50,173 bases of DNA. Origin: Chthoniobacterales bacterium (GTDB taxonomy: Bacteria > Verrucomicrobiota > Verrucomicrobiia > Chthoniobacterales > JAATET01). Location: positions 1-50,173 of the forward strand of contig DATCRI010000032.1 in assembly GCA_036569045.1 (NCBI GenBank), read 5' to 3'. The notes under the pieces are model-generated. The model did not search any database. It saw nothing but the letters and a program-made list of their open reading frames with translations, and was not told the origin of the DNA. Shown piece by piece: positions 14,804 to 24,024 of the stretch (position 1 is its first letter; each line of letters opens with the position of its first letter). The position numbers and the translations under genes were made by a program.

Positions 14804-16117
14804 CTAAAAGACTCTCCAGCGGGAGAAGAACAGGAGCGCGATGAGGGCGAAGACGGGGATCAGGATGGGGATGGCGAAGAAGAACAGGTAGGGGAAGAAG
14901 CCGGGCACGCGGACGCCGAGTTGCTGCGAGATGCTCTTCACCATGAGATTTGGCCCGTTGCCGATGTAGGTGAGCGCGCCGAAAAAAACGGCGCCGAGCG
15001 AGATGGCGACGAGGAAGTGATTGTCGGTCTCGATGAATTTCAGGATGTCGGCGGGAGAGTTGATGTCGAGGCCCTGCGCGCCAGTCGCGGCGGCGAGGAA
15101 GGTGAGGTAGGTCGGGGCGTTGTCGAGGAAGCCGGAGAGCAACCCGGTGAACCAGTAGAACTGCATGGGCTCGGTGAGGCCGAGGCTCTTCGAGTGCAGC
15201 GAGAGGTAGTCGAGCGCGGGCACCATCGTCGCAAAAATGCCGATGAAGAGCCAGCCGACCTCCTTGATGGGCGCAAAGCTGAAATGGTTCGACGCGTGCA
15301 CGTCGGGCTTCGTCGTGTAGTAGGACGCCACCGCGGCGGCGATCATGATGAGATCGGGAATCGGGAAGGGCAGCAGCTTGTGGAGGAAGACGCCGGCAAG
15401 GATGAGCACGAGGAAGAAGATGTTGTGCAGTCCGTCGAAGCGCCATTCCTCGTGAGCGGTCTCGCGCTGGCGGACATCCACCGGCGCGCGGCGGAAGTTG
15501 ATCGCGTCGAAAATCGTAAAAATGCCGATGAGCAAGGCGAGGGCGATAGCCCAGGCGACCCAGCAATGCTCGAGCACCCAGAGAAAGGGGACGCCTTTCA
15601 GAAAGCCAAGGAACAGAGGCGGATCGCCGATCGGCGTGAGGCAGCCGCCGACATTGCTGACGATGAAAATGAAGAAGACGATGTGGAAGGCGGTGATGCG
15701 GTATCTGTTCATCCGGATCCAGGGGCGGATGAGGAGCATCGACGCGCCGGTGGTGCCGATGAGATTCGCGATGATCGCGCCAACGAACAGAAAGACGGCA
15801 TTGATCCACGGCCGCGCCTCGCCCTTGACCGTGATGTGGATGCCGCCGGCGACGATGAACAGCGAACCGATCAGCGAAATGAAGCTAAAATACTCGTGCG
15901 CGACTTCGGCCATGCGCGCGGGATTCTTCAGGACGAAGAGGTAATAGACGGTGGTGACGGCGCCGAGTGCGACCGCGACTTTCGGGTAATGGTGCTCCCA
16001 CCAATGCGCGTGGATGAAGGGCATCAACGCGATGCTCAGAAGCATTGCGGCAAACGGCAGGATCATCCAGGGATTCGGGTCGGAGGCGTGCGCCGCCGCG
16101 GCGAGAAGGAGCTGCAT
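14804..16117 (-). CDS. NhaD-type sodium/proton antiporter
   Basis: This 437-residue polytopic membrane protein belongs to the ion transporter superfamily, NhaD branch, close to the antiporter annotated in Chlamydiae. Diagnostic stretches are IGTTGASMLLIRPWIR, SNVGGCLTPIGDPPLFLGFL and TYIGNGPNLMVKSI, the re-entrant and substrate-site motifs of this family. About eleven hydrophobic segments are evident. It exchanges cytoplasmic sodium for protons, supporting pH and salt balance. The short N-terminus before the first helix supports the start at 16117. It is followed by ribE after four bases. Confidence 0.85.
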   Translation of the reverse strand: MQLLLAAAAHASDPNPWMILPFAAMLLSIALMPFIHAHWWEHHYPKVAVALGAVTTVYYLFVLKNPARMAEVAHEYFSFISLIGSLFIVAGGIHITVKGEARPWINAVFLFVGAIIANLIGTTGASMLLIRPWIRMNRYRITAFHIVFFIFIVSNVGGCLTPIGDPPLFLGFLKGVPFLWVLEHCWVAWAIALALLIGIFTIFDAINFRRAPVDVRQRETAHEEWRFDGLHNIFFLVLILAGVFLHKLLPFPIPDLIMIAAAVASYYTTKPDVHASNHFSFAPIKEVGWLFIGIFATMVPALDYLSLHSKSLGLTEPMQFYWFTGLLSGFLDNAPTYLTFLAAATGAQGLDINSPADILKFIETDNHFLVAISLGAVFFGALTYIGNGPNLMVKSISQQLGVRVPGFFPYLFFFAIPILIPVFALIALLFFSRWRVF

Positions 16118-16173
16118 CGGGCGTTTTTATTGGACAGATCGTCGATGCATAACAAGCTCCTTCCCCCAAACTC

Positions 16174-16857
16174 ATGTTGCGCACACTGCCAATCCTCATT
16201 CTTGTCGCCGTCGCGTTCCTTTCGGGATGCGCGTCCGTAAGCGTGGACCGGGTGCATCGTCCGGAGGAAAAGGTTTCCGCGCCGTCAGTCATTTACGTGC
16301 AGGAATTCTCCGCACCACGAAATGTCTTCCGGGTCGATCGCGGCAAGCGCGACGCGAGAAAGTTCCGGCAGGACATGGCCGCCCAGCTCGCCAGGGCGAC
16401 GGCTCTTCGGGCGACCAGGCGACTGGTTCCCGCGAAGCCCCTCGAGCGCACCGCGGCGATCCCGTCCGGCCACGCGTGGCTCGTGACCGGACGCTTCGTG
16501 CGGGTGAACCAGGGCAGCCGCGCGCTGCGCACCGTGCTGGGCTTCGGGCTTGGCGGCACGAAGCTGGAAACGGAGGTTGTTGTCTATGAGATCGACGGTC
16601 GGTCGAGACGAGAGATCCTGCGTTTCCGCACCACGGGCGGATCGAATGCCGGCCCGGGTGTGGCGCCGGGGCTCATCGTGCCGAATCTGTGGCTGATCAG
16701 TCTCGACGTGCTTGTAAAAATTGGCCCGGGGCTGAGCCATGACGTGATTCGGACTTCCCGGGAGATCGTTGCTGTGCTTTCTGAATATATGGCACGGGAG
16801 GGTTTCATCTCACCGAAGAAGGTCTATCGTGCGAAGAAACTCGGCCAATGGCCATAA
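16174..16857 (+). CDS. DUF4410-type lipoprotein
   Basis: This 227-residue protein has a lipoprotein signal (LPILILVAVAFLSGCAS) with clear L-S-G-C lipobox. The central part VRVNQGSRALRTVLGFGLGG, followed by TKLETEVVVYE, matches my recollection of DUF4410, a family of exported proteins of unknown function in which a gate-like glycine-rich segment precedes a beta hairpin. It is followed six bases later by the REC-GGDEF-EAL gene on the same strand. Confidence 0.75.
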   Translation: MLRTLPILILVAVAFLSGCASVSVDRVHRPEEKVSAPSVIYVQEFSAPRNVFRVDRGKRDARKFRQDMAAQLARATALRATRRLVPAKPLERTAAIPSGHAWLVTGRFVRVNQGSRALRTVLGFGLGGTKLETEVVVYEIDGRSRREILRFRTTGGSNAGPGVAPGLIVPNLWLISLDVLVKIGPGLSHDVIRTSREIVAVLSEYMAREGFISPKKVYRAKKLGQWP

Positions 16858-16863
16858 GACTGA

Positions 16864-18594
16864 ATGAGTAGTTCCCTCCCGATCCCCTCCGCTCTCGACC
16901 AGCTTTCGGAGATCGACGTTTTGATTGTCGAAGACGATGCGGTGACCCGGGCTTTGCTCGATCGGCAGATCAAAAAACGCGGCCATCACTCGACGCTTTG
17001 CGACAGCGCGGAGATCGCGCTCGCGCGACTGCTCGAGCGCTTCTATCCGATCATCCTGCTCGACGTGCAGCTGCCGGGAATGAGCGGACTCGAGCTCTGC
17101 CGGCACCTCCGTGCGCAGACCGACGGCGACCAGTATTACATCCTTGTCGGCACCGGCAACGACAAGCCCGAGGACCTGCGCGACATTCTCGATGCCGGCG
17201 CCAGTGACTACGTCGCGAAGCCCTACCACCCCGATTTTCTGAACGTCCGTCTCACGGTTGCCGAGAAACAGGTGAAGGAAATCGCCGCGAGAAAGCGGCT
17301 CGAGCGCGAGCTGAAATTCCTCGCCACGCGCGATCCGCTCACGAAGCTATTGAACCGCAGCCAGCTCGAGCCCGCGCTCGCCGCCGCGATCAATGCCTCG
17401 ATGGAAGGCCGTCCGGCCGCGGTGCTCTACCTCGATCTCGACAATTTCAAGGTCGTCAACGACACGCTCGGCCACGACGCCGGCGATCGTCTCCTGCTCA
17501 CGCTCTCCTCGCTTATCAAGACCGTCACGCGGCCGCAGGACGAGCTCGTGCGGTTCGGCGGCGACGAGTTCATCATGATTCTCACTGACGCGACCGTGGA
17601 GCAGGCCATGGCCGTCGCCGGGCGGTTGCGGGAGAAGTTCGACGAGTTTCGCTTCCTCGATTCCGGAATGAGTTTTCGCGTGGGGGCGTCCATCGGCGTC
17701 GCGCCGGTGAATCCCTTGCTCTCGCCCGCGGAGATCCTCGTGGCGGCGGATTCCGCCTGCTACGCGGCGAAGGCGCACGGCCGTAATCGCGTCGAGCTCC
17801 ACAGCGAAAGCGACAGCGCGATCGCCAAGCTCATCGCCGATACCGACTGGGCCACGCGCATCGGCGAGGCCATGCGGGATGGCAGTCTCGAGCTCTGGTT
17901 CCAGCCCGTTGTTTCCGCCGCCACCGGTAAGCTGCTCTATCAGGAGGCGCTGCTGCGTTACATGGCACCGGGGCAGACGATCATCATCAGCCCGGGGGCG
18001 TTCCTGAGTTCCGCCCAGCGTTCCGGGCAGGGCGCCAAGCTCGATCGGTTCGTGATCGACGCGGCCTTCAGGATCCTCGCCGCCCACCCCGATCTTGTTC
18101 TCGGCGTGAATCTTTCCGCGCCGTCGTTCAACGATCACGAACTCATCCATCACCTCGAGGGGGCGCTCTCCGCGAATCCGGTGAACCCCTCGCAGCTCCT
18201 TTTCGAGATCACCGAGACGGAGATCATGTCGAATCTCGACAAGGCTCGAGAGGTCCTCAAGGAGATGAGTCGCATGGGCTTCAAAACGGCCCTCGACGAT
18301 TTCGGCGCCGGCTTCTCGTCGCTGGCGTATTTGAAGAACCTTCCCGTCGATCACCTCAAGATCGACTGCACGTTCATTCGCGACCTGCCGAACAATCACT
18401 TCAACCAGGCCATCCTGCGCGCCATTCGGGAAGTGGCCCGGATTCGGAATATCAAGACCGTAGCGGAGTGCGTAGAGACGCGGGAGCAATACGATCTGCT
18501 CGGCGAACTCGGCATCGACTACGCCCAGGGCTTCATCATCGGTCGCCCGCGGGCAACGCCCTACGTCGCGAGCGAAATCGTCATCCCGCAGTAA
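16864..18594 (+). CDS. Response regulator with GGDEF and EAL domains
   Basis: This 576-residue protein combines three signalling modules. Residues 18-135 are a receiver domain with acidic pocket E23/D24/D25, phospho-acceptor D67 in ILLDVQLPG and K119. A diguanylate cyclase domain follows with intact GGDEF at 232-236. The C-terminal EAL phosphodiesterase has E361-A-L, the Asn of GVNLSA, FEITETE, DDFGAGFSS, a catalytic Lys in LKIDCTFI and YAQGFIIG. All key residues are present, so both synthesis and breakdown of cyclic di-GMP are possible, probably switched by phosphorylation. No histidine kinase is adjacent. Confidence 0.95.
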   Translation: MSSSLPIPSALDQLSEIDVLIVEDDAVTRALLDRQIKKRGHHSTLCDSAEIALARLLERFYPIILLDVQLPGMSGLELCRHLRAQTDGDQYYILVGTGNDKPEDLRDILDAGASDYVAKPYHPDFLNVRLTVAEKQVKEIAARKRLERELKFLATRDPLTKLLNRSQLEPALAAAINASMEGRPAAVLYLDLDNFKVVNDTLGHDAGDRLLLTLSSLIKTVTRPQDELVRFGGDEFIMILTDATVEQAMAVAGRLREKFDEFRFLDSGMSFRVGASIGVAPVNPLLSPAEILVAADSACYAAKAHGRNRVELHSESDSAIAKLIADTDWATRIGEAMRDGSLELWFQPVVSAATGKLLYQEALLRYMAPGQTIIISPGAFLSSAQRSGQGAKLDRFVIDAAFRILAAHPDLVLGVNLSAPSFNDHELIHHLEGALSANPVNPSQLLFEITETEIMSNLDKAREVLKEMSRMGFKTALDDFGAGFSSLAYLKNLPVDHLKIDCTFIRDLPNNHFNQAILRAIREVARIRNIKTVAECVETREQYDLLGELGIDYAQGFIIGRPRATPYVASEIVIPQ

Positions 18595-18685
18595 CTGGAG
18601 GCGGCGGGATGAAAGCCCCCATCTCCTGCCAAAATGGTGGGGTTCAATCGCGACGCGTGGTCGCTGGTGCAAAAGCGGACGTTGC

Positions 18686-19351
18686 TCAAGCTTGCTGAAA
18701 GATTTGCGCGTAATGAACCAGAAGGTCGTGCGGGTCGTCGAAAATCTCTGCACACCCGCTGCTTCGTAAGGCGTCCTCGGGGAATCCCCCGCAGCGCAGC
18801 CCGATGCAGCGAAGGCCCAGCTTCCGGGCGGCGATTGCATCCCACGGCGAATCGCCGATCACGAAAACGTGGTTCAACGACGGATTTCCAAGCTTGTCCA
18901 TGGCCGCCGCGAAGATGTCGGGGTGGGGCTTGGATTGTCTGACCTCGTCCTTCGAGGTTTCCTCCCGCACAAGATCCGCGATTCCCGCCTTATTCTTGTA
19001 AATGTCGAGTTCGTCCGCGGCAGCCGAGGATGCGAGGGCGATCAGGATGCCATCCGTCGTTAGACGTTTGAAGAGGTCGGCAACGGCGGGGAATCCGACG
19101 ATTCCGTCGAGATAGCTGCTTCGAAAAATCTGCTTTCGCTTTTCCTCGATTTGGTCGCCTTTGGCCTCGATCTCGGATTCGGACAAAAATTCTTTCAGCA
19201 ACTGATCGCCACCTTTGCCGATCTGCATGCGCACTTCGGGATAGGGAATCTCGTGCCCAGAATCTGCCAGTGCTGCGCGCCATGATTTCGCATGGGCATC
19301 GACGGAATCGACGAGAGTCCCATCCACATCGAAAATCACCGCCTTGATCAT
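18686..19351 (-). CDS. HAD-superfamily phosphatase (phosphoglycolate phosphatase-like)
   Basis: This 221-residue protein has the HAD motifs: FDVDGTLVDS (nucleophile and acid/base Asp), LASSA (motif II Ser), KPHPDIF (Lys) and VIGDSPWDAIAARKLG (acidic motif IV). The helical cap between residues 15 and 80 marks subfamily I, with members acting on phosphoglycolate, sugar phosphates or similar small compounds. The true substrate cannot be told from sequence. It stands alone, convergent with the gene at 16864. Confidence 0.88.
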   Translation of the reverse strand: MIKAVIFDVDGTLVDSVDAHAKSWRAALADSGHEIPYPEVRMQIGKGGDQLLKEFLSESEIEAKGDQIEEKRKQIFRSSYLDGIVGFPAVADLFKRLTTDGILIALASSAAADELDIYKNKAGIADLVREETSKDEVRQSKPHPDIFAAAMDKLGNPSLNHVFVIGDSPWDAIAARKLGLRCIGLRCGGFPEDALRSSGCAEIFDDPHDLLVHYAQIFQQA

Positions 19352-19439
19352 GAATTTGAGAAAGGTTCTCCGGAGTCTGTTTTCTTCGCACGCTGCGGCC
19401 AGGGGCTCTTCAATGCTCCGTCTCCGTTGAAAGCGATCT

Positions 19440-20348
19440 TCACTGTGGGGGGCGCAGAAAAAACAGGGCCGATGGCTGCACGCTCACGCGAATAAGGCTG
19501 GAGGGCGCATGCCGATTCTCATTGGGCCAGAGGTGGTCGTCGAAGTGGAGATATTCATCGCGCGAGCGCAGTTCGAGTTCCCGAAATCGGCGGACGGGGA
19601 AGGGAAATGGCTGCTCGTTTCCTTCGGCATGGGCAGTGAGCAGGTCGCAAAAGGTTTCGATTTCGTCAGGGCCGAGGGTGACAAGGTCGAGAAATCCGTC
19701 GCCAGGATCGGCGCGCGGGGCGAGTTCCGAGAACGGACCGATGCATTTGGTGTTGAGAGCTTCGACGAGAAAGAAATCGCCACGAATCGGGTTGCCATCG
19801 ACGCGCAGGTCCCACCCGCGTGACTCGTAGCCGGCGAGGAGTTGAGGCAGAAAAACATAATCGCGATGCAAACCTTGCTCGTCACGCAGGGCTTCCATCC
19901 AATCACGATGGCCCGGCGTATCGAGTGCGGAGAGGTAGTCGGCGAAAAGTCCCGCACCGAAGCCTTCCATGAACACGAATTTCCCCCACGGACCGATCGC
20001 GATCCCAAGGTCGAAGCCGCACGGGCGATACGAGTCGAGGTTCGCGATGATTTCTGGAACGGGCCGCTCCAGTTCGAGCGAATGGGCGAGATTGTTGGCT
20101 GTTCCCAAAGGAAGCACGCCCACGGGGACTTTGCTGCCGGCCATGGCGAGCGCCACTTTGCGCACGGTGCCATCGCCACCCGCTGCGAGCACGAGATCTG
20201 TCTCTTGCAAGGAAGGGGGCTTGCGATGGATGGCCTCGAGGTCGCCGTCGATGGCCTCATGCCCCGCCCGACGGAGGCTGGCGAGGATTTCTTCGAGGCG
20301 ATGATCGGCAACGCCCGCGGTGGGATTGTGAACAAGCGTGATGCGCAT
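19440..20348 (-). CDS. Diacylglycerol/lipid kinase-like protein
   Basis: From ATG 20348 this is a 302-residue protein with the DAGK/LCB5 fold. The N-terminus [11 protein letters not shown] is the nucleotide-binding start, and [20 protein letters not shown] and [13 protein letters not shown] are the conserved G-G-D-G-T and G-T-x-N-x-L-A motifs. The C-terminal beta domain contains [14 protein letters not shown]. Such enzymes phosphorylate membrane lipids such as diacylglycerol. The open frame runs upstream well beyond the start, but that part is not protein-like and overlaps surE on the other strand. Confidence 0.87.
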   Translation of the reverse strand: MRITLVHNPTAGVADHRLEEILASLRRAGHEAIDGDLEAIHRKPPSLQETDLVLAAGGDGTVRKVALAMAGSKVPVGVLPLGTANNLAHSLELERPVPEIIANLDSYRPCGFDLGIAIGPWGKFVFMEGFGAGLFADYLSALDTPGHRDWMEALRDEQGLHRDYVFLPQLLAGYESRGWDLRVDGNPIRGDFFLVEALNTKCIGPFSELAPRADPGDGFLDLVTLGPDEIETFCDLLTAHAEGNEQPFPFPVRRFRELELRSRDEYLHFDDHLWPNENRHAPSSLIRVSVQPSALFFLRPPQ

Positions 20349-20441
20349 GGCTGGAAGCGGATCGTTTCTCACCAGCATGGGACGCTTGTGCCAGGACATC
20401 TTCAGGTCGGCCGGATTGACGATTGCGTGCGAATCCTCCTC

Positions 20442-21203
20442 ATGAGCACACGGATTCTGATTGCGAACGACGATGGGATTTACAGCCCTGGCATTGCCGC
20501 GCTGGCGAGGATTGCCTCCGGCTTCGGCACGGTGCGGATCGTCGCGCCGGACGTCGAGCAGTCCTCGATGGGCCACGCCATCACGGCGTCGCGGCCACTT
20601 CGCTACCGGCGCACACCGATCGGCGAGTTCGACGCGTATCGAGTGAATGGCACTCCGGCCGACTGCGTGGCACTTGGGCTCCACAATTGGGAAAAAGTCG
20701 ATCTCGTGCTGTCGGGGATCAACCTTGGCTCGAATCTTGGCCATTCGTGCTGGCATTCCGGCACGCTGGCGGCCGCGAAACAGGCCGCCCTTTTCGGATC
20801 TCGCGGGGTTGCGCTCAGCACTCCGGCCACCGAAGACGAACCGGACTTCGAGCGCCTGACTCCCTACGTGGAGAAAGTGCTGGAAACACTTCTTGGAGAG
20901 CGGGACCTGCCTCTCGTGAACGTCAATTTCCCCGCCGACCCAAAGGGCATTCGATGGACGAGACAGGCCGTGCAGCAATACGATGGCGAGATTTTTCCCG
21001 CTTCGGATCCTTACGGGCGTAGCGTGTATTGGTTCACGGTGAAACCGCTGACAAATCCTGAGAAAGGCACCGATCGTTGGGCGGTCGACAATGGCTGGGT
21101 CTCGATGACCCCGCTACGGCTTGACCTCACGGATGAGCCGGCTCTGGCGCGAATGGGTGCGAAGGTCGACGAGTCGGATCAGGCCATCCTGGTTCCAGCC
21201 TGA
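20442..21203 (+). CDS. surE: 5'/3'-nucleotidase SurE
   Basis: This 253-residue enzyme removes phosphate from nucleoside monophosphates and is linked to stationary-phase survival. The family landmarks are present: ILIANDDGI (metal-binding D-D), [26 protein letters not shown], and [12 protein letters not shown]. The metal site ligands in these motifs are intact. Length is normal. ATG 20442 directly precedes the family start; longer upstream openings are chance. It is divergent from the lipid-kinase gene, with about 90 bases between. Confidence 0.93.
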   Translation: MSTRILIANDDGIYSPGIAALARIASGFGTVRIVAPDVEQSSMGHAITASRPLRYRRTPIGEFDAYRVNGTPADCVALGLHNWEKVDLVLSGINLGSNLGHSCWHSGTLAAAKQAALFGSRGVALSTPATEDEPDFERLTPYVEKVLETLLGERDLPLVNVNFPADPKGIRWTRQAVQQYDGEIFPASDPYGRSVYWFTVKPLTNPEKGTDRWAVDNGWVSMTPLRLDLTDEPALARMGAKVDESDQAILVPA

Positions 21204-21607
21204 TCCCTGTGACGGGCGCGAGCGTATTCGAGGCGTGGCGATATGGCGAACCGGTCCATCGGCTCGGGATGACAAGTGGGTTGCCGTTGTTGATCGTTTA
21301 TCTGAGCTGGGGGTGCGACATCGGGATTCTTTTCATTCTTACGAGAATCTGGCGAGCCGATCCGACGAATTGCCCTGACGTCGGAATCGGGGAAACTCCC
21401 GGCCTCTTCGAGCCTGCGTGAGCGCGATCTCCTTCCGGTATGAGCGCGATCAAGTCGATGTTTGAAAATTCAGTCACGCCCCGCTCGAACAAGGTGAAGG
21501 CGATCGAATATCTCACGGCGCGGCGTCGTTGCGGGGATGCCAGCGAAGATCTTTTGCGGGAGTCCGCGGAGCTCGAGGAACCGCGCGCGTAGGGGAAAAA
21601 TTGAAAG
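21204..21607. other. Intergenic stretch with only weak small frames
   Basis: Between surE and the small gene at 21608 I see only short possible frames. One at 21209-21421 (70 residues) contains a hydrophobic segment (LPLLIVYLSWGCDIGILFIL), and another at 21440-21592 is listed separately. Neither has a clear ribosome-binding site. Confidence 0.4.
21440..21592 (+). CDS. Possible 50-residue small protein
   Basis: The frame from ATG 21440 encodes MSAIKSMFENSVTPRSNKVK and continues with AIEYLTARRRCGDASEDLLRESAELEEPRA. Its charged helical composition, with an acidic C-terminus, looks protein-like, but no family is recognised and the upstream sequence has no evident Shine-Dalgarno motif. It could be a chance frame. 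Confidence 0.3.
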   Translation: MSAIKSMFENSVTPRSNKVKAIEYLTARRRCGDASEDLLRESAELEEPRA

Positions 21608-21895
21608 ATGCAAACGGCCCCTATTGTTCTCATTCCCCCGACGCACGAGCTATCGACGCCGAGCTTCCACGTGCAGGAAGTGTGGTTCGATCCGTTCCTG
21701 AAGTTTCTGAACACTCGTGGCGTGCACGTCACCGAAGAGCCGGGAAATCTGGGGTGTCTCGGACCCCATGGCGTTCAATTGCGAGAGATTCGCGTGGAAG
21801 CGGGCACGCCGATGCCTCGTCTGGAGACCGTCCTTCGGGATTTTCTGACGGAGCCTCACGCCCTGGGAACAACAGGCGCTCGGGCGAATTCCTGA
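21608..21895 (+). CDS. Small hypothetical protein
   Basis: This 95-residue frame starts at an ATG preceded by AGGGG about fourteen bases upstream. The sequence is balanced in composition (PIVLIPPTHELSTPSFHVQE, then VWFDPFLKFLNTRGVHV) and looks like a small soluble domain. No signal or membrane segment is seen. I recognise no family. It is isolated between surE and tRNA-Ala. Confidence 0.45.
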   Translation: MQTAPIVLIPPTHELSTPSFHVQEVWFDPFLKFLNTRGVHVTEEPGNLGCLGPHGVQLREIRVEAGTPMPRLETVLRDFLTEPHALGTTGARANS

Positions 21896-22040
21896 AAAAT
21901 CGTGGCTTGCGCGATGGCGTCCGCTTCTTCGGTTTTTGCCGCCGACACTATGGCCGATCAAAAGTTTGCCTAGAAAACTGCCGGAGGCGGCACGTTCGAA
22001 GGTCAGGCCGGCCAACTGGCCGAGAAACGGGCATGAAATC

Positions 22041-22113
<73 letters not shown>

Positions 22114-22258
22114 GAAGAGGACGGCGAACTTATCGCCGGAGATTTCGAGATTCAAGGGGATTTCGTCCTTCGCGAGGCGACTCGGGCGGATGGCGTTTCG
22201 GGCACGAGCCGAAAAATATGCCGCGGAGCAGCTTCCAGACAGGATCGGGACCGCCAAA

Positions 22259-23083
22259 TTAGTAGAGGTAGGTATCCTCGGGTGGGTCGGTCTTTTCGAT
22301 CGAGGCCTCGTCAATGAGCGGCATTCGCTGGCCGCTGATGACGGGGAAGGTCGCGCGCCCGCGAATTTTCACCCACGTCATTTCGGCGAGCTTCGATTTC
22401 TCGCGAGGCTGGATCGAGACGGCCAGGGGTTGGGCGTCGGCCGCGCAGCACGTCATGAACATCCGGATGACATCGAAGCGATCTCCGTGGGGGTTGTTCG
22501 ACTTCGCGGGCATGAGCTGGCCAATGACCTCGACGGGCTTGCCCTCGAGCTGGCTCCGCACATCGGGGAGCTGTGCCGCGTAAAGAAAATCGACGACCTG
22601 CGCCTGGAGATCGCCGGCGGCGTTTTTCGGGAATTCGGGCGGCTGGTCCGCGGGCGAAGCGGTGTCGCCGGGGCCGGTGGTGGATCCATCGTCGGGAAGC
22701 GCCGGGTCGGCTGCCGTCGGCGGGAGGGCGGCGGGGAGCTGGGCGATGTCCTGCACGTAGGTGCGGTTCGCAACCGTGCTGGCGCCGAAGCTATCCTGCG
22801 AATTTGCGAAGGCGAAGAGCAGCGGGCCCACGAGCACGAGCGCCAGCAGCACGCCGTGGACGGACGATCGGGGGGCGCTGGCGCCGCAGGAGGCGTCGAG
22901 ATTGGGCGCGAGGAGGGTGAGCAGGGCGAAGGCGACGAGCACGCACCCCGCGGCGAGGGCGAAGGGTTGGAAGGTTGGGTGCAGGTAGGCGGTGATGCGA
23001 CCGGTGAAATAGAAGGCGCAAAGAACGGCCCCCCAGACGATGAGAACGCCGGAGGTCAGGAGGCGGTGGGCGATCGAGTTCAT
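22259..23083 (-). CDS. YcgQ-like membrane protein (DUF1980/TIGR03943 family)
   Basis: This 274-residue protein has three or four hydrophobic helices in its N-terminal 100 residues (LLTSGVLIVWGAVLCAFYF, FALAAGCVLVAFALLTLLAP, VLLALVLVGPLLFAF), a Pro/Asp-rich linker, and a soluble C-terminal domain with FMTCCAADAQPLAV. The C-C-A-A-D motif and the pairing with a DUF318 permease are typical of the YcgQ/YcgR pair of Bacillus, linked to metal handling. Its start overlaps the stop of the permease gene by four bases (ATGA), so the two are translationally coupled. Confidence 0.88.
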   Translation of the reverse strand: MNSIAHRLLTSGVLIVWGAVLCAFYFTGRITAYLHPTFQPFALAAGCVLVAFALLTLLAPNLDASCGASAPRSSVHGVLLALVLVGPLLFAFANSQDSFGASTVANRTYVQDIAQLPAALPPTAADPALPDDGSTTGPGDTASPADQPPEFPKNAAGDLQAQVVDFLYAAQLPDVRSQLEGKPVEVIGQLMPAKSNNPHGDRFDVIRMFMTCCAADAQPLAVSIQPREKSKLAEMTWVKIRGRATFPVISGQRMPLIDEASIEKTDPPEDTYLY

Positions 23084-24021
23084 GGCATGGTGAAGTTGGG
23101 GCCGAAGATCACTTGCAGGCGGATGCAGACGAGACCGACCAGAACGAACAGGCCGACAACGAGGCCGACGACGAAGCGTTTCCGGAAGACCGAGGAGTAG
23201 ATGAAAATGAGCTTGAGGTCGACCATGGGCCCGAAGACGAGGAAGGCCAGTTTGGATACGGTGGGGAACATGGCGAACGTCGCGGCGATAAAGGCGTCCG
23301 TCGTGCTGCACAGGCAGAGCGCGGCGGCGAGCGCCATCAACGACCCGGTGGCGAGCCAGTCGTTCGTCGCCAGCGGCAGGATGATCTCCTGATTGACCGA
23401 TGTGTTGAAGAGGGCTGCGGCGGCGGCGCCGAGCACGAAATAGACGGTCATGTTGAGGAAGTCGCCGACGCAGACCGAGAGCGCGCCCCACAATTTTTGC
23501 CCGAACCCGATCGCGGAGCTGCCGCCGCTAAGCCCTTGCGGATGCGCGATGTCGGCGATCACCTGCGGCCGCAGCACGTGGCGCAACGGAAGATTGTGCA
23601 CGGCCATGCCAATGACAACGGCGATGACGTAGCCGATCCCGAGGCGCAGCAGGGTGATGTCCAGTGGCGCCTGCCCCTTGAATGCCGCGTAGGTGCTGAG
23701 CGCGACGATGGGATTCACGATCGGTGCTGCGAGCATGTAGGTGATCGCGTTTGCGGGAGGCAGTCCCTTGGCCATGAGACGCCGGATGATCGGCACGACG
23801 CCGCATTCGCACATGGGAAAGATGATGCCGAGAAGTCCGCTGACGAGCGCGCCCGCGTAGGCATTGCGCGGCAGCAGGCGCGTCATCAATCGCGCAGGCA
23901 GAAACTGGTCGATCACCCCGGAGATCATCGTGCCGAGCAGCAGGAACGGCACCCCCTCGAGCAGAATGCTCAGAAAGGCGTAGCTGAAATCGGGAAGGCT
24001 GAAGCGAAACGCGCCGGTCAT
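23080..24021 (-). CDS. DUF318/YcgR-type permease
   Basis: This 313-residue polytopic protein belongs to the DUF318 permease family, which includes ArsP and the SO_0444-like metal exporters. The motif MCECGVVPIIRRL (C-x-C), the repeat-like APIVNPIVALSTY and, in the second half, CLCSTTDAFIAATF are hallmarks; the Cys residues are candidates for metal binding. About eight TM helices are seen. It is flanked by a CobW GTPase and its YcgQ partner, so zinc or a related divalent metal is a more likely cargo than arsenic. That is inference. Confidence 0.88.
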   Translation of the reverse strand: MTGAFRFSLPDFSYAFLSILLEGVPFLLLGTMISGVIDQFLPARLMTRLLPRNAYAGALVSGLLGIIFPMCECGVVPIIRRLMAKGLPPANAITYMLAAPIVNPIVALSTYAAFKGQAPLDITLLRLGIGYVIAVVIGMAVHNLPLRHVLRPQVIADIAHPQGLSGGSSAIGFGQKLWGALSVCVGDFLNMTVYFVLGAAAAALFNTSVNQEIILPLATNDWLATGSLMALAAALCLCSTTDAFIAATFAMFPTVSKLAFLVFGPMVDLKLIFIYSSVFRKRFVVGLVVGLFVLVGLVCIRLQVIFGPNFTMP

Positions 24022-24024
24022 GCC

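Noticed and set aside
14438-16240. Long plus-strand open frame over ribE and the antiporter
   Set aside because: It is antisense to two recognisable genes and has a Glu/Asp/Gly/Arg-rich composition without domains.
19842-20441. N-terminal extension of SurE in an open frame
   Set aside because: The frame is open but overlaps the lipid-kinase gene on the other strand, and SurE proteins start at the [11 protein letters not shown] motif.
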